The notes under the pieces: model-generated | Told to the model about the DNA's origin: nothing | The model's input: the letters and a program-made list of their open reading frames with translations, nothing else | The model's database searches: none | Made by a program: the position numbers and the translations under genes | In this document: positions 1-11,780 of the stretch, piece by piece | Numbering within the stretch: position 1 is the stretch's first letter | How the letters are laid out: every line of letters starts with the position of its first letter | Source: Acipenser ruthenus | Taxonomy: Eukaryota; Chordata; Actinopteri; Acipenseriformes; Acipenseridae | NCBI RefSeq assembly: GCF_902713425.1 | Contig: NC_081223.1 | Span: 702,001 to 766,000 of the forward strand | Direction: 5' to 3' | Length of the DNA: 64,000 nt

Positions 1-556
1 CACCTACTTTGAGCAATCGATCAAATCAATCCATTTTTAAATAAGTTGATCTACACAAAGTCTGACATGATTAAAGCATCATTTAGTAATTTAACAATGA
101 CTTCTTTTATTCTATCGACCCTCATTTTTGTACACTGCAGTTTGTTTGTTTTGAACTTCGGCTCCCTGCTGCAGATGGGTTGAACCCTATTTCAAAACAC
201 AAAAAAATGTTTTTTTTAGGACTGTACCATTAACGTCCATTACAAATATAATAGGGTGTTACATACTGTTCTGTGTAAAATGCAGTGTCTGTTGTGGCAT
301 TGCAGTTTACACTGAGAAACATCTGCTTCAGAACCGGTACTGTGCCGCCACTAAACCACCTCGAGAGACGGGTCAGTGACAGAATAAAGTGTCTGCATTT
401 TACCAGCATTTCCCATTGACACTGAAAGTGATTCCGCATCAGTGCCGCCACAGACACGGTGATTTGCTTCAGTGTAGACATGCCTCAGCATCAGTGCTAA
501 TCAGGGTCTGTGATGTGAAACCAGCCCTTAATCTTTTTTTCTTTTTTTTCTGACAG
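1..556. other. Upstream intron or flank with left inverted-repeat arm
   Basis: I see no gene here. The stretch ends in a T-rich tract and an AG acceptor at 555-556 that opens the zinc-finger linker exon. It also holds the left arm of an inverted repeat (about 135-485). Any earlier exon of the zinc-finger gene would lie outside the window. Confidence 0.6.
135..485 (+). repeat. Left arm of inverted repeat flanking zinc-finger linker exon
   Basis: The reverse complement of this stretch matches about 1175-1492 with scattered mismatches and small gaps. Shared blocks include the GTGTCTACACTGAAGCAAAT region, the TGTAACACCCTAT region and the CATCTGCAG region. The arms enclose one exon (557-1058) and about 700 bp of total loop. 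It may be two opposite copies of one non-autonomous element or a fold-back element; no transposase is present. Confidence 0.8.
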
Positions 557-1058
557 CTACCAAGCAGAACCACGTTTGATGCCTTGGACAATGTGAAGAT
601 GGAATCTGTCCCGATTAAAGAGGAGCTCCTTAAACTTGAACTGGTCCCTATTAGACTGGAGTTCACTGGACTGGCTTCCCTCCCCATTAAACAGGAGCTC
701 TGTGAGACGCCCTGTGACAGCATCAAGCCAGTGGTGTCTGGAATTAAAGCTGAGCACAACGAACTGGAGATCTCCCAGACAGAAGAACCAGTTCCTATGA
801 AAGAAGAGGTGCTGGAAATGGTGCATATTAAACTGGAGCCCCTGAAAGAGGAGGTACTCTTGAAACCAGGGAAGGAAGAATCCGAAGACTTGAAAGCAGC
901 CCCCACTGAGCTGGGTCCGGTACACCTGCGGGAGTGTAGCGTGGTGCTGGAGAGAATCTATGTGAGAAAGCAAGGCTCTGGAGAGGAAGGCTCTCCCAAC
1001 AGCACGCAAGGAGGTGGACAGGAAGACAGGAGCTCACATTCAGAGTGCAGTCCAACAG
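557..1058 (+). CDS. C2H2 zinc-finger protein, acidic linker exon
   Basis: This is the N-terminal coding exon of the zinc-finger gene that continues at 7915. It starts after a polypyrimidine tract and CAG (554-556) and ends at CAG|GTGAGT (donor at 1059). The 502-bp exon ends in phase 1, which exactly suits the next exon. It encodes about 167 residues rich in short acidic/lysine motifs such as VPIKEE, LPIKQE, VPMKEE and HIKLEP, resembling SUMO-acceptor consensus sites (hydrophobic-K-x-E). That composition is typical of fish and amphibian poly-zinc-finger proteins without a KRAB box. ATG 599 (preceded by AAG, followed by G) is the best start in view. The frame is also open back to the acceptor, so an upstream exon could supply the start. 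Recognition rests on composition and splicing, not on a named orthologue. Confidence 0.8.
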
Positions 1059-1174
1059 GTGAGTGACTGACTAGCTGTGACATTGTCATTCTACATTGAG
1101 TGATGGCCACAGTGTGACTGAGGGGCTGAGAACAGATAGCAGGGCTCAACATTAGCATCCAGGTTCATTTTGCA

Positions 1175-1492
1175 TACTTGTCTACACTGAAGCAAATCAC
1201 TGTGTCTGTGGCGGCACTGATGCGGAATCACTTTCAGTGTCAATGGGACATGCTGGTAAATGCAGCGACACTCTCAAGGTGGTTCAGTGGCGGCACAGTG
1301 CCGGTGTGAAGCAGATTTTTCTCACTGTGAACAGACACCACATTTTATATAGGACAGTATGTAACACCCTATAATGTATGTAATAGATGTTACTGGTACA
1401 GTCCTAAAACTCCCCTTATTTTTTCGTGTTCTGAAATCTGGTCCTGCTCACATCTGCAGCTGATGACAGGGGGCTGAAGTTCGAAACCAACT
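1175..1492 (-). repeat. Right arm of inverted repeat flanking zinc-finger linker exon
   Basis: This is the inverted partner of 135-485, lying in the intron just after the linker-exon donor. Both arms can pair in the pre-mRNA and bring the exon ends together. Confidence 0.8.
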
Positions 1493-3984
1493 GTCTGACC
1501 AGCGTAGGCTACTATATTGTATATTTTATGTCACAGGTTGGGTAATAAATAGCTTAAATATTTAATTTCACCTCAGAATATAAATGATAAAAACACAAAT
1601 ACTGTTAAAAATACCATATGTTAACAGCATTTCTGCTGTATATTATAAAACAAAGTTTAATTTATTAGAATAAGTTAGAGAGTTCTGGCTAAAATGGTTT
1701 ATTCTTTAATTAAAATACTGTAGCCTACTGTTTTGTGTATCATTACATGGCACAAAAAGTTTGAAACAAACTGTCAGTTTAACTTGTCTAAGCAACATAC
1801 TGAAATGTGAGTTACCGGTAGACTTTATGTTTTGTGCTCTTGCAGATTTAAAGAATAGAATGTTTTTGTTTTTAAAAAAACGAATCCCTATTTAATGTGT
1901 GCAACATACAGTATATTCTTTTGAAGTGTGACACACCGGCAGCATGTTTTAACACTGCATGATCTGCCTTCTATGTAAATGGAGGTATGCTGCCAAATTG
2001 CAGCTGAGCCTGTAATATCGCTGTGTGAATGCTGTAGTGAAGGGTCCTTTTTGTAGGTTTACTTTTTTGCTTGAGTTTTTAAAAAATATATATATATTTT
2101 TTACTAATTAATAAAAGCATGTCATGATCAGGACCCATCCTTCAACAAAAGGACCGTTATGGCGTTATGGCAGAACAAGTACACACATGAGGAAATACAT
2201 CCACTTTGTCAGTCTGTGCATACAGTAAATTGGTCAGCAGAAATCAATATATTTTGGAGGTGATTATTGTGAAGAGTCTGAATCGGGATTCATTTCAAGA
2301 CGTCATATACACAATTTGGGGGTGGGGCCCTCCTAGGCGGTCCCCTTGCTTGCCTTGCCCTAAGGCCGGCTCTGAGAGACAGTGCTAATCTCTGTAGCCG
2401 GACATGTACAAAAGTATTTAACAGCAGTTAAATGGACATTAACACATTCCGTGAAACTTCTATTGAACGGCCAGGCATTTATTTACAAAACTCACGAGCA
2501 GACCAGCGCCTATTGGAGACCGCCGATTATGAGACCTGGCGATTATATAGACGAGGAAACTTTGGAAAATGAACAAGCAGAGATACAAATTTGTATTGTT
2601 AATATACTGTAATATTGTAAGGGTTTAATAAGATTAGCCAACCAGGCATGGGTTATATAAATGCGAACAGGCCACTTGAATCAAGCATGGAGGGTTTATT
2701 ACAGTGAAAAGGGATACAAAACAACCGTGCCAAACTCAATCTTTCTCTTCTTAACTGAACTCTCCTGAACTGACGGTACAGTAAAAACAAGCTCTAGTTA
2801 TACAAATAAGTAAATTAAAGATATAAACTACTAGCACTTTTGTTTATAAATATAGATCAATGTTATCTATTAATAAAGATAAGTAATGAAATAATAATAG
2901 GCCTAATACTGGTAATAATAAGTTAAATCCATCCCAGATATAGAATGCAGGTAGGTTAGGCTTACAGCGCAATGATAATAATAGTTTTTTTTTTTTTCTT
3001 ATGGCTCCTGGTGGTGATGTCTCCGTTCAGTATATCCAAGTAACCATTTCCATAACCGCTTAATCCTTTATAGGGTCACGGGGAGTAACCATTATGTATT
3101 GTGATAACAGCATCTTCCACATATTATTTCAATTTCCATTTAAATCATGATCTTATGTACACTTTGTATTACTAAACTTTGTACTTCTGCCCTCATATAA
3201 TGCGTCTTTATTTTACGCATTGCAATTGAAGGTAACCTGGCTTCAAAACGATACAATTAAATACTGGTCTTTTTTTATTCTTAATAAAATTACCCTTTTT
3301 ATTTGTTATAATGCAATAAATTCAACACAAAGCAACGCGATATACTGTTCAAAGCAAGAATTATTAAACTTAAACCAGAATGTATATGTTTGATGCCCTC
3401 AACACACACACTTCAAGTGGTGCTCCGCAGCCCTTGTGTGTTCACAAAGTCTCATCTCAATTATCCCAGACCACTCGTGAACCCACAATGCTATTCATGA
3501 GCTCCTTGACTAACGACAGTGTTTGGGAAACACATCAGATTTGACACGTTGCTGTTATGATGGTCGAGTTACTTTTGGGAAACGGCACCCTGGATAACTT
3601 TCGAGTTAGACCTAATGCCGTTTAAACAATACATTTCTAGCATATTTTTCCAACTATCAACATTAATAAGCACAGTCAGCATTGATTATTTGAACATTTT
3701 CAACAGTAGTCTTTTCGAAACGAGTAAACACAAGTCTGTTTGCGGATCCTGGAGTAGTCTGTGGACTGTGTGCTATCAGTGGCTTTGGTCGTGGCAATAA
3801 TAATGGGTTTTTGTTTCAGAAATGAAAGCTGAAACACACTGAGAGTGGTCCAAGTTTATTGTCTGGTATATTGCAACCAGTAAGTTCCAGTGTGTTTTGC
3901 ATTGAAGGGATGAATTCGCAACTCCTTAAAGGGAATGTCCGATCCCCCCCCCCCGCATTAGGAATTTTTCCACAGCAATGGATA
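1493..3984. other. AT-rich intron sequence, no gene seen
   Basis: This is the intron of the zinc-finger gene. It holds poly(T) and TA-rich runs, a short GC-rich scrap near 2320-2380, and a fragment near 3050-3085 with the CCGCTTA...AGGGTC motif often met in fish repeats. Open frames are short and low in coding character. I see no exon with matching phases. Confidence 0.5.
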
Positions 3985-4176
3985 TTGAATGAAGTCGTTA
4001 CCCAGCCTCCATGTTCGTCTTTCTTTAGGGATTTGACATCTCCAATCTTTGAATGAAGTCGTTACCCAGCCTCCATGTTCGTCTTTCTTTAGGGATTAGA
4101 CATCTCCAATCTTTGAATGAAGTCATTACCCAGCCTCCATGTTCCTCTTTCTTTAGGGATTTGACATCTCCAATCT
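3985..4176. repeat. Minisatellite, three 64-bp units
   Basis: Three head-to-tail copies of a 64-bp unit start at 3985, 4049 and 4113, each beginning TTGAATGAAGTC and differing at only a few bases. The reading frame open across it is an artefact of the repeat. Confidence 0.9.
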
Positions 4177-5780
4177 TTGGCAAAGCAGCAGGTGTTATGC
4201 GTTTTTGTTCATCAGTGTTTTGTTCTGGAGGTACTGCCTGTATCAATTGCGGGTTCTCGCTTCCCCTCTATTAACATCACTGTGGAGTTCTCCTCGTTTG
4301 TTAATCACTGCTTCCACTAGATCTTAGTTCATAGCAAAGCAGTAATCAGCTTGTTGATATCTCATTGAGGCCAAGGGTGTATTTCGGTGACTGCTACCAG
4401 GCTCACTAATGCACACAGAACAGCAGCTTCTGAAATGAAAAATCAAGTGAAGGATTTATTCTTTGTTAATATTTGAAAACCCTAAATGTATATTGCATGC
4501 CTTTTGCCCCAACCTCCCCATTGAAATATAGGTCTAAGTCTTTAATTTAGAATGTATTCTAGACAATATCAGCCTTTAAACAATTTGCACTAATCCACAT
4601 GAAACCATTTATATGTCGGCTGTTTCCTTGTTTTTACAAACCATCATATTCCCCTCGCCACATGTGTCTATAATTTCACGTGGTCCCGTCCAATTTGCTG
4701 CCCAAGGCCCCTTTTGTAAAAAGTTTTCAATCATTAGCTTTTCCATAATCTCAGTCTACAAGCCATTAATTAGTTAATGGTTAAAGCAAAACTTGTTTTC
4801 TTATTACAGTGTCAATGTGTCTTACTTTTAAAATGTTCAGATTACTTTTAATTTTTGTAATATGAATTGCATTTATTCTCATGGATCTTTCTCAATGGAA
4901 CTGGTAGATAAACATCGTAATGGACCTGCTCCTAAAGACCATCCACAGTAATTTATCAAATATGGCTAATTGGGGTAAAACTTCAATGTAATTTAATGAA
5001 CATGTCCATAACTACCAGATTGAGTTAACAGCCAAGGTCTTTCAGTGTTTATCAAAAGTAAGAAATAAACAATTTAAATGATTCTTACAACAAAATGCTT
5101 TATGTGTTAATTAATTCTATGCAAAATCAATCACCAAATTCATGTTATTTTCTTCCTAATCACTTCTAAGTATTCAAAGTATATTATTTCAAAAGTGGGC
5201 ATTCAAATGAGTGTGTGTGTGTGTGTGTGTGTTTGTGTGGTGAGAGCCTGTTGTCCCAGAATGCAGCTGGACATCTCTTTCTCTCCATTCTCACACAGTC
5301 CGTACAACACAGCTTGAGATCCCAAACACAGTTCAATTTATTGTAGGTTTGTTTGTCGAAACCATATTGTACCCAATTATGTAGGTAAAAATCGATGAAA
5401 CAGTTAAGAGATTTGATTAACATTCCCAGTCCTCTAATTCACTCTCCCTCTAGAAGCTATAGTGTGTGCAATATGAAACTTAATGTTATGTTCTTCTTTA
5501 AAAGAGACGGCCATCTCTTACAGCGACCTTGTTGAATAGTCAGAGTTTTCTGGTACTTTTTTTCAAAAGCAATTCACATACATTCCTTCCTTCCCTCCTA
5601 ATAACGTTTAACCTCTGGGCGGGGGGGTGGGAAAGTTAGAGTCCAGCCGACCCCGACCCTGACACCTGTCAAATACCAGACGGACATGGCTGCCTTTTCT
5701 AACCTGGACACCCTGCCGTCTGCTGCCCGCTGTCTCTAACTTTATCCTATTGTTGCCCCCTGGGCTTCTGTTAGGAGGCG
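4177..5780. other. Intron sequence with a (GT)n microsatellite
   Basis: AT-rich intron of the zinc-finger gene with no supported exon. A GT dinucleotide run lies at about 5210-5238. Confidence 0.5.
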
Positions 5781-6530
5781 CCCGTTTAACCCCCACATTT
5801 TCCCTTAAGACCGATGTCCCCATGTAGCAGCACTAACCCATCTGGCTGCGGTGCAGGGCATAGGGTCAGCAACGCCCCCTCTGGTGGTTGTGGCAACCTC
5901 CACACTCCTGGCGGTGGCAATGCCCCCTCTGGCGGTGGTGGTAGCAGTGTCCACACTGCTGCTAGTGGTGGCAACAGCCACACCTCTGCTGCTGCTGGGG
6001 CCAACGGCCACTCAGGCAGGGGTGCTGTCGGCTCCAGACGCTCCGACAGGCTCATTTTCTCTCCCTGTGGGAACCATAGCTCCGCCCCCTCTGGTTGACA
6101 CGACTGCCATTCCCCCTTCCTGGGCTGGTGGTAGCTCCTCCCCCTGAGAATGCTGGGCTGAGAGCTCCGCCTCCTTCTCTGGTAACTGGGCTGGCGGTAG
6201 CTCCTCCCCCTGAGAATGCTGGGCTGAGAGCTCCGCCTCCTTCTCTGGTAACTGGGCTGGCGGTAGCTCCTCCCCTTTAGACTGCTAGGCTGAGAGCTCC
6301 TTCTTTCCTGACCAACAGGATGGCAGCTGCCTTCTTACTGGCTGCCGGACTAGAAGCCCCGCCTTCTTTTTCGCCTCTTCTCATTTTACTGGCTAATGGA
6401 ACAGAAGCCCCTCCTTCCTTCTTGTCTCCTTTCTGTTCAGTGGCGCGACCCGGAAGCCCCTTCGTCTTCCCCATCTCTTCACTCTGCTGTCTGCTTTGCA
6501 CAAACTGTCAAGGCTGGTGTTGTTTCAAAG
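5781..6530. repeat. GC-rich low-complexity tract with 66-bp minisatellite
   Basis: A GC-rich island in an AT-rich intron. Up to 6100 it is built from GGTGGTGG/CTCCTCC-like motifs that open long glycine/serine- or proline-rich frames on both strands. From 6131 a 66-bp unit repeats at 6131, 6197 and 6263, the last copy diverging. Frames on both strands have the same low-complexity look, so I do not call a protein. Confidence 0.7.
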
Positions 6531-7162
6531 AATAATTTGTCCTGTTTAGAATTAATAAAACCTGTAATTATACATTTTACTTGTTTTTTTTTAGTTATGT
6601 TTATTTGAATCAAACTTAGGTGGAATCGCCACTGTTGGTCAAAATTCTCAGGAATCTACAGGAGGGTTCTGTATTTAATCTGGGGTCTACAGGGTTAATA
6701 TGACATCTATTGGGGAATATGACTTTATTCCGAATCGGCAGGCTTACCCCCCCCCCCTGCCAATATACTAGACTTAATATTCAATCACTCTTATTCATTT
6801 ATTTCTAATACACAGATTTAAAATGATCTTTATTGCTAATCTGCGGGTTTGTCCTCCGATATATTGGAGTTAATATTCAATCACCCTTATTCATTTATTC
6901 TATTTTTATACAGCAGATTTGTGAATCAACATATAATCAATGAGTTTATTTCCAATTACTCTCTCATTTACAATCAACAAACAAGGTTATCGTACACACA
7001 ATTACTCCCAGAAAACTCCTGTAACCTTGACAAGCTTATTGTGCATTCAACTGCTCTCTGGTTTCTCCTGCAACCCAATCTAACAAATGACTTTCTGGGT
7101 TCTCTTGCAACCTAGGTGAGCCTTTCCCATTTGCCTGTTCAATTACTCTCAACATAGGCAAA
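6531..7162. other. AT-rich intron sequence
   Basis: No gene is supported. Two diverged versions of a short motif (around TTAATATTCAATCAC) lie at about 6775 and 6870, suggesting an old local duplication. Confidence 0.4.
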
Positions 7163-7510
7163 CTTTTTTTTTTTTTTTTTTTTTATAAATTTAGTCGTTG
7201 CCAATAATTTATTATTTTCTCCCTATTTGGAATGGCCAATTATTTTATTATGCTCGGCTCACCGCTACCACCCCTGCGCTGACTCGGGAGGGCGAAGATA
7301 AACACACGCTGTCCTCCGAAGCGTGTGCCGTCAAGCGAACCGCTTTTTTCACACTGCAGACTCACCATGCAGCCACCCAAGAGCTACAGCGTCGGAGGAC
7401 AACGCAGCTCTCGGGCAGCTTACAGGCAAGCCCGCAGGCGCCCGGCCAGACTACAGGGGTCGCTGGTGCGCGGTGAGCCAAGAACACCCTGACCGAGCTA
7501 ACCCCCCCCC
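7163..7510 (-). mobile_element. tRNA-headed SINE, 5'-truncated, minus orientation
   Basis: The run of T at 7165-7184 is the poly(A) tail seen from the other strand. The body reads through the blocks CTGTAGTCTGGCCGGGCGCC and AGCTGCGTTGTCCTCCGACG on the minus strand. I recall this body as joined to a head beginning GGGGCTCCCGAGTGG in ray-finned fish, and such a head occurs separately at 10918 in this window. The head itself is missing here. The 92-residue open frame across it is not a gene. Confidence 0.7.
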
Positions 7511-7914
7511 CCCTTATAAGTTCTAGGCTGACTCTCTCCTGATCAAACCTTCCGAGATCGCCACAGGGCCCCAGAATCAGAGTGCACAGATTCCTCTTAG
7601 AAATGTACAGCTCTGTTACCTCCTACAATCTCCCTGACCTAATCTAGCTGATCGGGCTAGTATTAATAACAGATAGGTACCCATTGCGACCCTTTTTGAC
7701 AATTAATAAACAATAATCAACAACACCAGAAAAAACAGTATAGTAGGTTACTATTCCTGTGATGAATAAATTAAACGTATACTCGCTCATCCTTAGTTGT
7801 CCTCTAAAGTTCAGTTAAAGAGAAGTTAGAAGGTTCCTTCATGCGTTCAGATGGATGAAATCATATCTTACTTAAAACAGTCTCTGATTTTTCTCTCCTG
7901 TTTGTTTTTTCCAG
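7511..7914. other. 3' end of intron
   Basis: Ordinary intron sequence ending in a polypyrimidine tract and the CAG acceptor at 7912-7914. ATG 7851, which opens the downstream frame, lies inside this intron and is probably not the real start. Confidence 0.6.
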
Positions 7915-9278
7915 GTTCCAGTCCAGCAGTTCAAGCAAGGACCCAGTTAAGGAATTTAAAAATACTGAGAGGAGAGAAATTAAAAAATACCAGAGGAGAT
8001 AAACCGTATCGCTGCTCTGACTGTGGAAAGAGTTTTAGTCTCTCAGGAAACCTTGTGATACACCAGCGAATACACACAGGAGAGAAACCCTATCGCTGCT
8101 CTGACTGTGGAAAGAGGTTCAAGTCATCAGGACACCGTACAGCACACCAGCGAATTCACACAGGAGAGAAACCGCATTGCTGCTCTGACTGTGGAAAGAG
8201 TTTCAGGAGCTCAGGAGACCTTGTGATACACCAGCGAATTCACACAGGGGAGAAACCCTATCGCTGCTCTGACTGTGGAAAGAGGTTCAACTCATCAGGA
8301 CACCGTACAGCACACCAGCGAATTCACACAGGAGAGAAACCGCATTGCTGCTCTGACTGTGGAAAGAGTTTCAGGAACTCAGGAGACCTTTCAAAACACC
8401 AGCGAATTCACACAGGAGAGAAACCTTATCGCTGTTCTCACTGTGGGAAGAGTTTCAGTCGGTCAGGAAATTTTGAATTGCATAAGCGGACTCACAAAGG
8501 AGAGAAACCATATCACTGTTCTGACTGTGGGAAGAGTTTCAGTCGGTCAGAACACCTATTAATACATCAGCGAATACACACTGGAGAGAGACCATATCAC
8601 TGCACTGACTGTGGGAAGAGTTTCAGTCGATCAGGACAACTTGTAACACACCAGCGAATTCACACAGGAGAGAAACCATATTACTGCTCTGACTGTGGGA
8701 AGAGTTTCCGGGATTCAGCAGACCTTGTAAAACACCAGAGAATTCACACAGGAGTAAAGCCATATCACTGCTCCGACTGTGGTAAAAGTTTCAGTCAGTC
8801 AGGACAACTTGGAAAACATCAGCGGGTTCACACAGGAGAAAAACCGTTTCATTGCTCTGACTGTGGGAAGAGTTTCAGTTCGTTGGCAAACCTTGTTTCA
8901 CACCAGCGAATTCACTCAGGAGAGAAACCGTATCACTGCTCTCACTGTGGGAAAAGTTTCAGTCACTCAGGATCCCTTGTTTCACACCGGCGCATTCACA
9001 CAGGAGAGAAACCGTATCGCTGCTCTCACTGTGGGAAGAGTTTCAGTCACTCAGCAACCTTTGCTGCACACCAGCGTATTCACACAGGAGAGAAACCGTA
9101 CCGCTGCTCTGACTGTGGAAAGACTTTCAGACGGTCGGGACACCTTGTTTCACACCGGCGCGTTCACACAGGAGAGAAACCGTACCGCTGCTCTGATTGT
9201 GGGAAGACTTTCAGTAAGTCAAGATCCCTTGTTACACACCAGCAAATTCACACAGGAGAGAAAAAAAAGAAAATGTAA
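7915..9278 (+). CDS. C2H2 zinc-finger protein, terminal exon with 15 fingers
   Basis: This is the DNA-binding exon of the gene begun at 557. Its acceptor CAG is at 7912-7914. The first codon is split (G from 1058 plus GT from 7915), so the frames fuse without a break; starting at ATG 599 the product is 607 residues. After a linker of about 30 residues there are 15 consecutive C2H2 fingers of 28 residues, almost all with the CSDCGKSF core and the TGEKPY-type linker, then a lysine tail and a stop. All 15 keep both Cys and both His. Fingers 2-3 and 4-5 are near-identical, showing a recent 168-bp duplication. One linker reads TGVKP instead of TGEKP. The likely role is sequence-specific nuclear DNA binding; the target is unknown. 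No orthologue can be assigned because this family expands by lineage. Confidence 0.93.
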
Positions 9279-10343
9279 ATAATGTTCCTGCATAAAAATA
9301 ACTTTTATCCATTTTGCTTCCTGGCATTTCAGCACAGCAGTGTGCTGCTGAATAGTGTGGCTGCCCAAGCCGAGGAGACAGTCAGAAAAAATCCTTAAAT
9401 GGAAATTACAAGTGTAACGACCTCGCCCTTAGCACAAAGCCAACCACTATGGAGCAATTACCTCCCTATATTAAATATATCCCATGACAAAAACATTGTC
9501 AATGTAAAAAAACAAGTTAGACAAACAGCTGTTTGAAGGGGTGATCTCAAATGCAAAAATCCAAGTTAGGAGAAGCAGTTAGGCCAATCTTGTCAAGCAC
9601 ATAGGCACACTTGGAAAGGTGCTGGGGCCCAAGATTCACACAATTCTTGCTTCTAACTTGGCGCCTTTTTTTTTTTTAATTGCTTCGCTCCACTTGAAGT
9701 GCTCTTTGTATGACTTGAAGTGACTGAGACACACTCGCATTGTAATACGAAAGAGATCATTTCTGATTGGATCAGAATCTGAGTGCTCATGTTCAACACT
9801 GTTTTTTTTTACATAAATAGAGCTATTAAAAAATGATATGTCCAAACTACAAAGTAAAATGCGCAATGCAAATTTAGGACACAGTGTAAATGCTTTTATT
9901 GGAAGTCCAGGAATGCTGAATTCAGCTCCATCGATTGCTATGAGCTACAGCTGTATCATAGAGCAGCTCTCCTGGTAAACCCTTTGAAGGAGGAAACAAA
10001 CTGCTATTGTTAATTATTTTGCATAGAATGGCACAAGGCAGCTGTAATAGAGTAAATGTAGATGCGCTTTTAGACTGTGTGTTGCTGCTAGCCCCACCCT
10101 GTGCAAATTCAAAGTGTAAAACCAGATAACACAACAAGCAGGGCACAAGCTAAGCGATGAGCTGTATTTGATTAGAGAAATAAAAGCTGTTTACTTTGAC
10201 TATCTGCGTCAGTCTGGGTTATTATAGAAATCAAATGTAAGACAACAAATATACTAGAAGTGTCAGGGGTGGAAGTTGCAGATGTTGAGATATTAGAGTC
10301 AGTGTTTCCCTGCATGCATCACTGTGAGCAGCTCCCTCCTCCA
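9279..10343. other. Zinc-finger gene 3' UTR and intergenic sequence
   Basis: The 3' UTR must begin here, but I see no textbook AATAAA close to the stop; ATAAAA at about 9293 is the nearest candidate. The rest is AT-rich with no supported gene. Confidence 0.4.
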
Positions 10344-10531
10344 GACACAGACCACACTGTAGTGTTTAGATGACTGGGTGTGAGGAGCCTTGTGTTAACA
10401 ATGGGAGAACTGGGCTGACTGGGGAGCTCACTGCTACTGCCTACTTCAATAGTCTTATTACTGTGTTGTTACATTATGGACAGCAGTGGTGCTCTGGCTC
10501 CCTCTTGTGGTCACTATTAATATCTGCTGTG
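10344..10531 (+). repeat. Dispersed repeat R1, uninterrupted copy
   Basis: This matches 19640-19750 followed by 20424-20475, where the same sequence is split by about 670 bp of other DNA. A shorter relative covers 15226-15280 (the CTCCCTCTTGTGG block). The family is unclassified; I see no coding capacity. Confidence 0.7.
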
Positions 10532-10917
10532 TGTCTCTCGGAGGTCAAATTAATTGCTCTTTGTCATTAAAATGCTGCTTTTATCATCAAACTCTTTGGA
10601 CTACTTTTCTGAGTATGAACACATGTCTTCTGTATGCAGGTTTTTAAATGATGAAAACAAGAAAAAGAATGAAGTAAAGCAAATAGATTCTTGTTTACTT
10701 CCTCACATTGTAAAGTAATAGCAGCACTAATGTCCCCCATGGTGGGCTCTAAGACTAGATCATTGACCTGGTCTTTCTTTAAATGACTTTTCACGTTGGA
10801 CACATTCAAATGTCATCACTGTCATTAAACAACATTTTACATTCATACTGAAATTATTTTATTAATATTGCTTACTTAATAAAATAAAAATAATCTTCTA
10901 AAAATCATAAAATTCAG

Positions 10918-11020
10918 GGGCTCCCGAGTGGAGCATTCAGCAAAGGCACTGTGCCGGAGTGCAGTATGTGCCCTATAGCCTGGAGAGCGCTGGTTTGAAT
11001 CCAGGCTATACCACTGACAC
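10918..11020 (+). mobile_element. SINE head (tRNA-derived), 3' part missing
   Basis: It begins GGGGCTCCCGAGTGG and contains a box-B-like GGTTTGAATCC about 70 bp in, the tRNA-related Pol III promoter head of the SINE whose body lies at 7163-7510. The body does not follow here. Confidence 0.65.
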
Positions 11021-11136
11021 AGCCTAATCAAACCCAGCTCTGTGCAGTCCGACTGTAGCAGCTCTGCAGCTGTTCTCAGCCTCAGCCCCTGTGGTTACTG
11101 TCTATGAGCCAGAGCAGCTCCTGCAGAGCTGAGGGA

Positions 11137-11164
11137 GGTTTTTGTACGGACGTGTATCACTGTG
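11137..11164 (-). promoter_or_regulatory. 12-RSS of the Ig V segment
   Basis: Read on the minus strand, directly after the last V codon: heptamer CACAGTG (11158-11164), a spacer of exactly 12 bp, and nonamer ACAAAAACC (11137-11145). A 12-bp spacer downstream of V is the kappa-type arrangement. Confidence 0.92.
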
Positions 11165-11669
11165 TGAATGGGTAGCTATTGCCCTGCTGACAGTAATAAT
11201 CTCCTGCATCTTCAGCCTGCACTCCACTGATGCTCAGTGTAAACTGTGTCCCTGATCCACTGCCACTGAATGGAGCTGGAGTCCCAGAGTGACGGTTAGA
11301 AGTAGAATAAATCAGGAGTTTGGGAGCTTCTCCAGGTTTCTGCAGGTACCAGTGGATGGAGCTGGTACTAACAAAGCTGCTGGCTGTACAGCGGATAGAG
11401 ACCATGTGTCCTGGAGAACAGACTGAGCTGCTGGAGACGGAGTCAGAACAAAATTTATTTATTATAAAATAATAATGCAAGAGTAAAATTAAATAGTGTT
11501 GTGTTAGAATACAAACGAAATGTATAGAAGCGGCTAGACAGATTTACTTCAATGAAAAGTTCTATTTAAAATGAACTCAAGTCAAGCTTTCAGATTTATA
11601 AATAACTATTTAATTATCACCTTGAGCAAAGAGCCCCCGTGTCCCCAGCAGTAGAAGCAATGGCATCAT
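11165..11669 (-). pseudogene. Immunoglobulin kappa-type light-chain V segment, probably non-functional
   Basis: The leader exon is 11621-11669: about 16 residues starting MMPLLLLLG, donor G|GTGATA, phase 1. The V exon runs from about 11449 to 11165 and shows IRC, then [26 protein letters not shown] and [10 protein letters not shown], so both disulphide cysteines and the invariant Trp are present. Three faults are visible. FR1 ([11 protein letters not shown]) is in a different frame from the rest of V, consistent with a one-base deletion near 11416. No AG acceptor lies within about 80 bases upstream of FR1. The conserved Arg of the R-F-S-G turn is Pro. No J or C exon is seen nearby. The identity as VL is firm; loss of function is inferred from the reading. 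Confidence 0.88.
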
Positions 11670-11780
11670 TGTACTGTGTGTTTCAGTGACTCTGAAAGGG
11701 CTGAGCAGTGACTCATCAATACTGTGTGTCTTAAAGTGTTTGGAGCAGTGAGGCAGGCACCGGTATACAAAGCAGCTTCC

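Noticed and set aside
469-1158. Antisense open frames of 66-150 codons opposite the zinc-finger linker exon
   Set aside because: They mirror the repetitive acidic coding strand. The plus strand has correct splice sites and matching phase.
5786-6501. Several proline-, alanine- or glycine-rich frames on both strands
   Set aside because: Low-complexity DNA with a 66-bp repeat; no domain, no splice logic, and both strands equally open.
7198-7526. 92- and 67-codon frames
   Set aside because: They lie wholly inside the SINE body.
8275-9282. Additional plus-strand frames of 95 and 167 codons within the zinc-finger exon
   Set aside because: They are shifted frames kept open by the 84-bp finger periodicity. 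The finger frame itself is intact.
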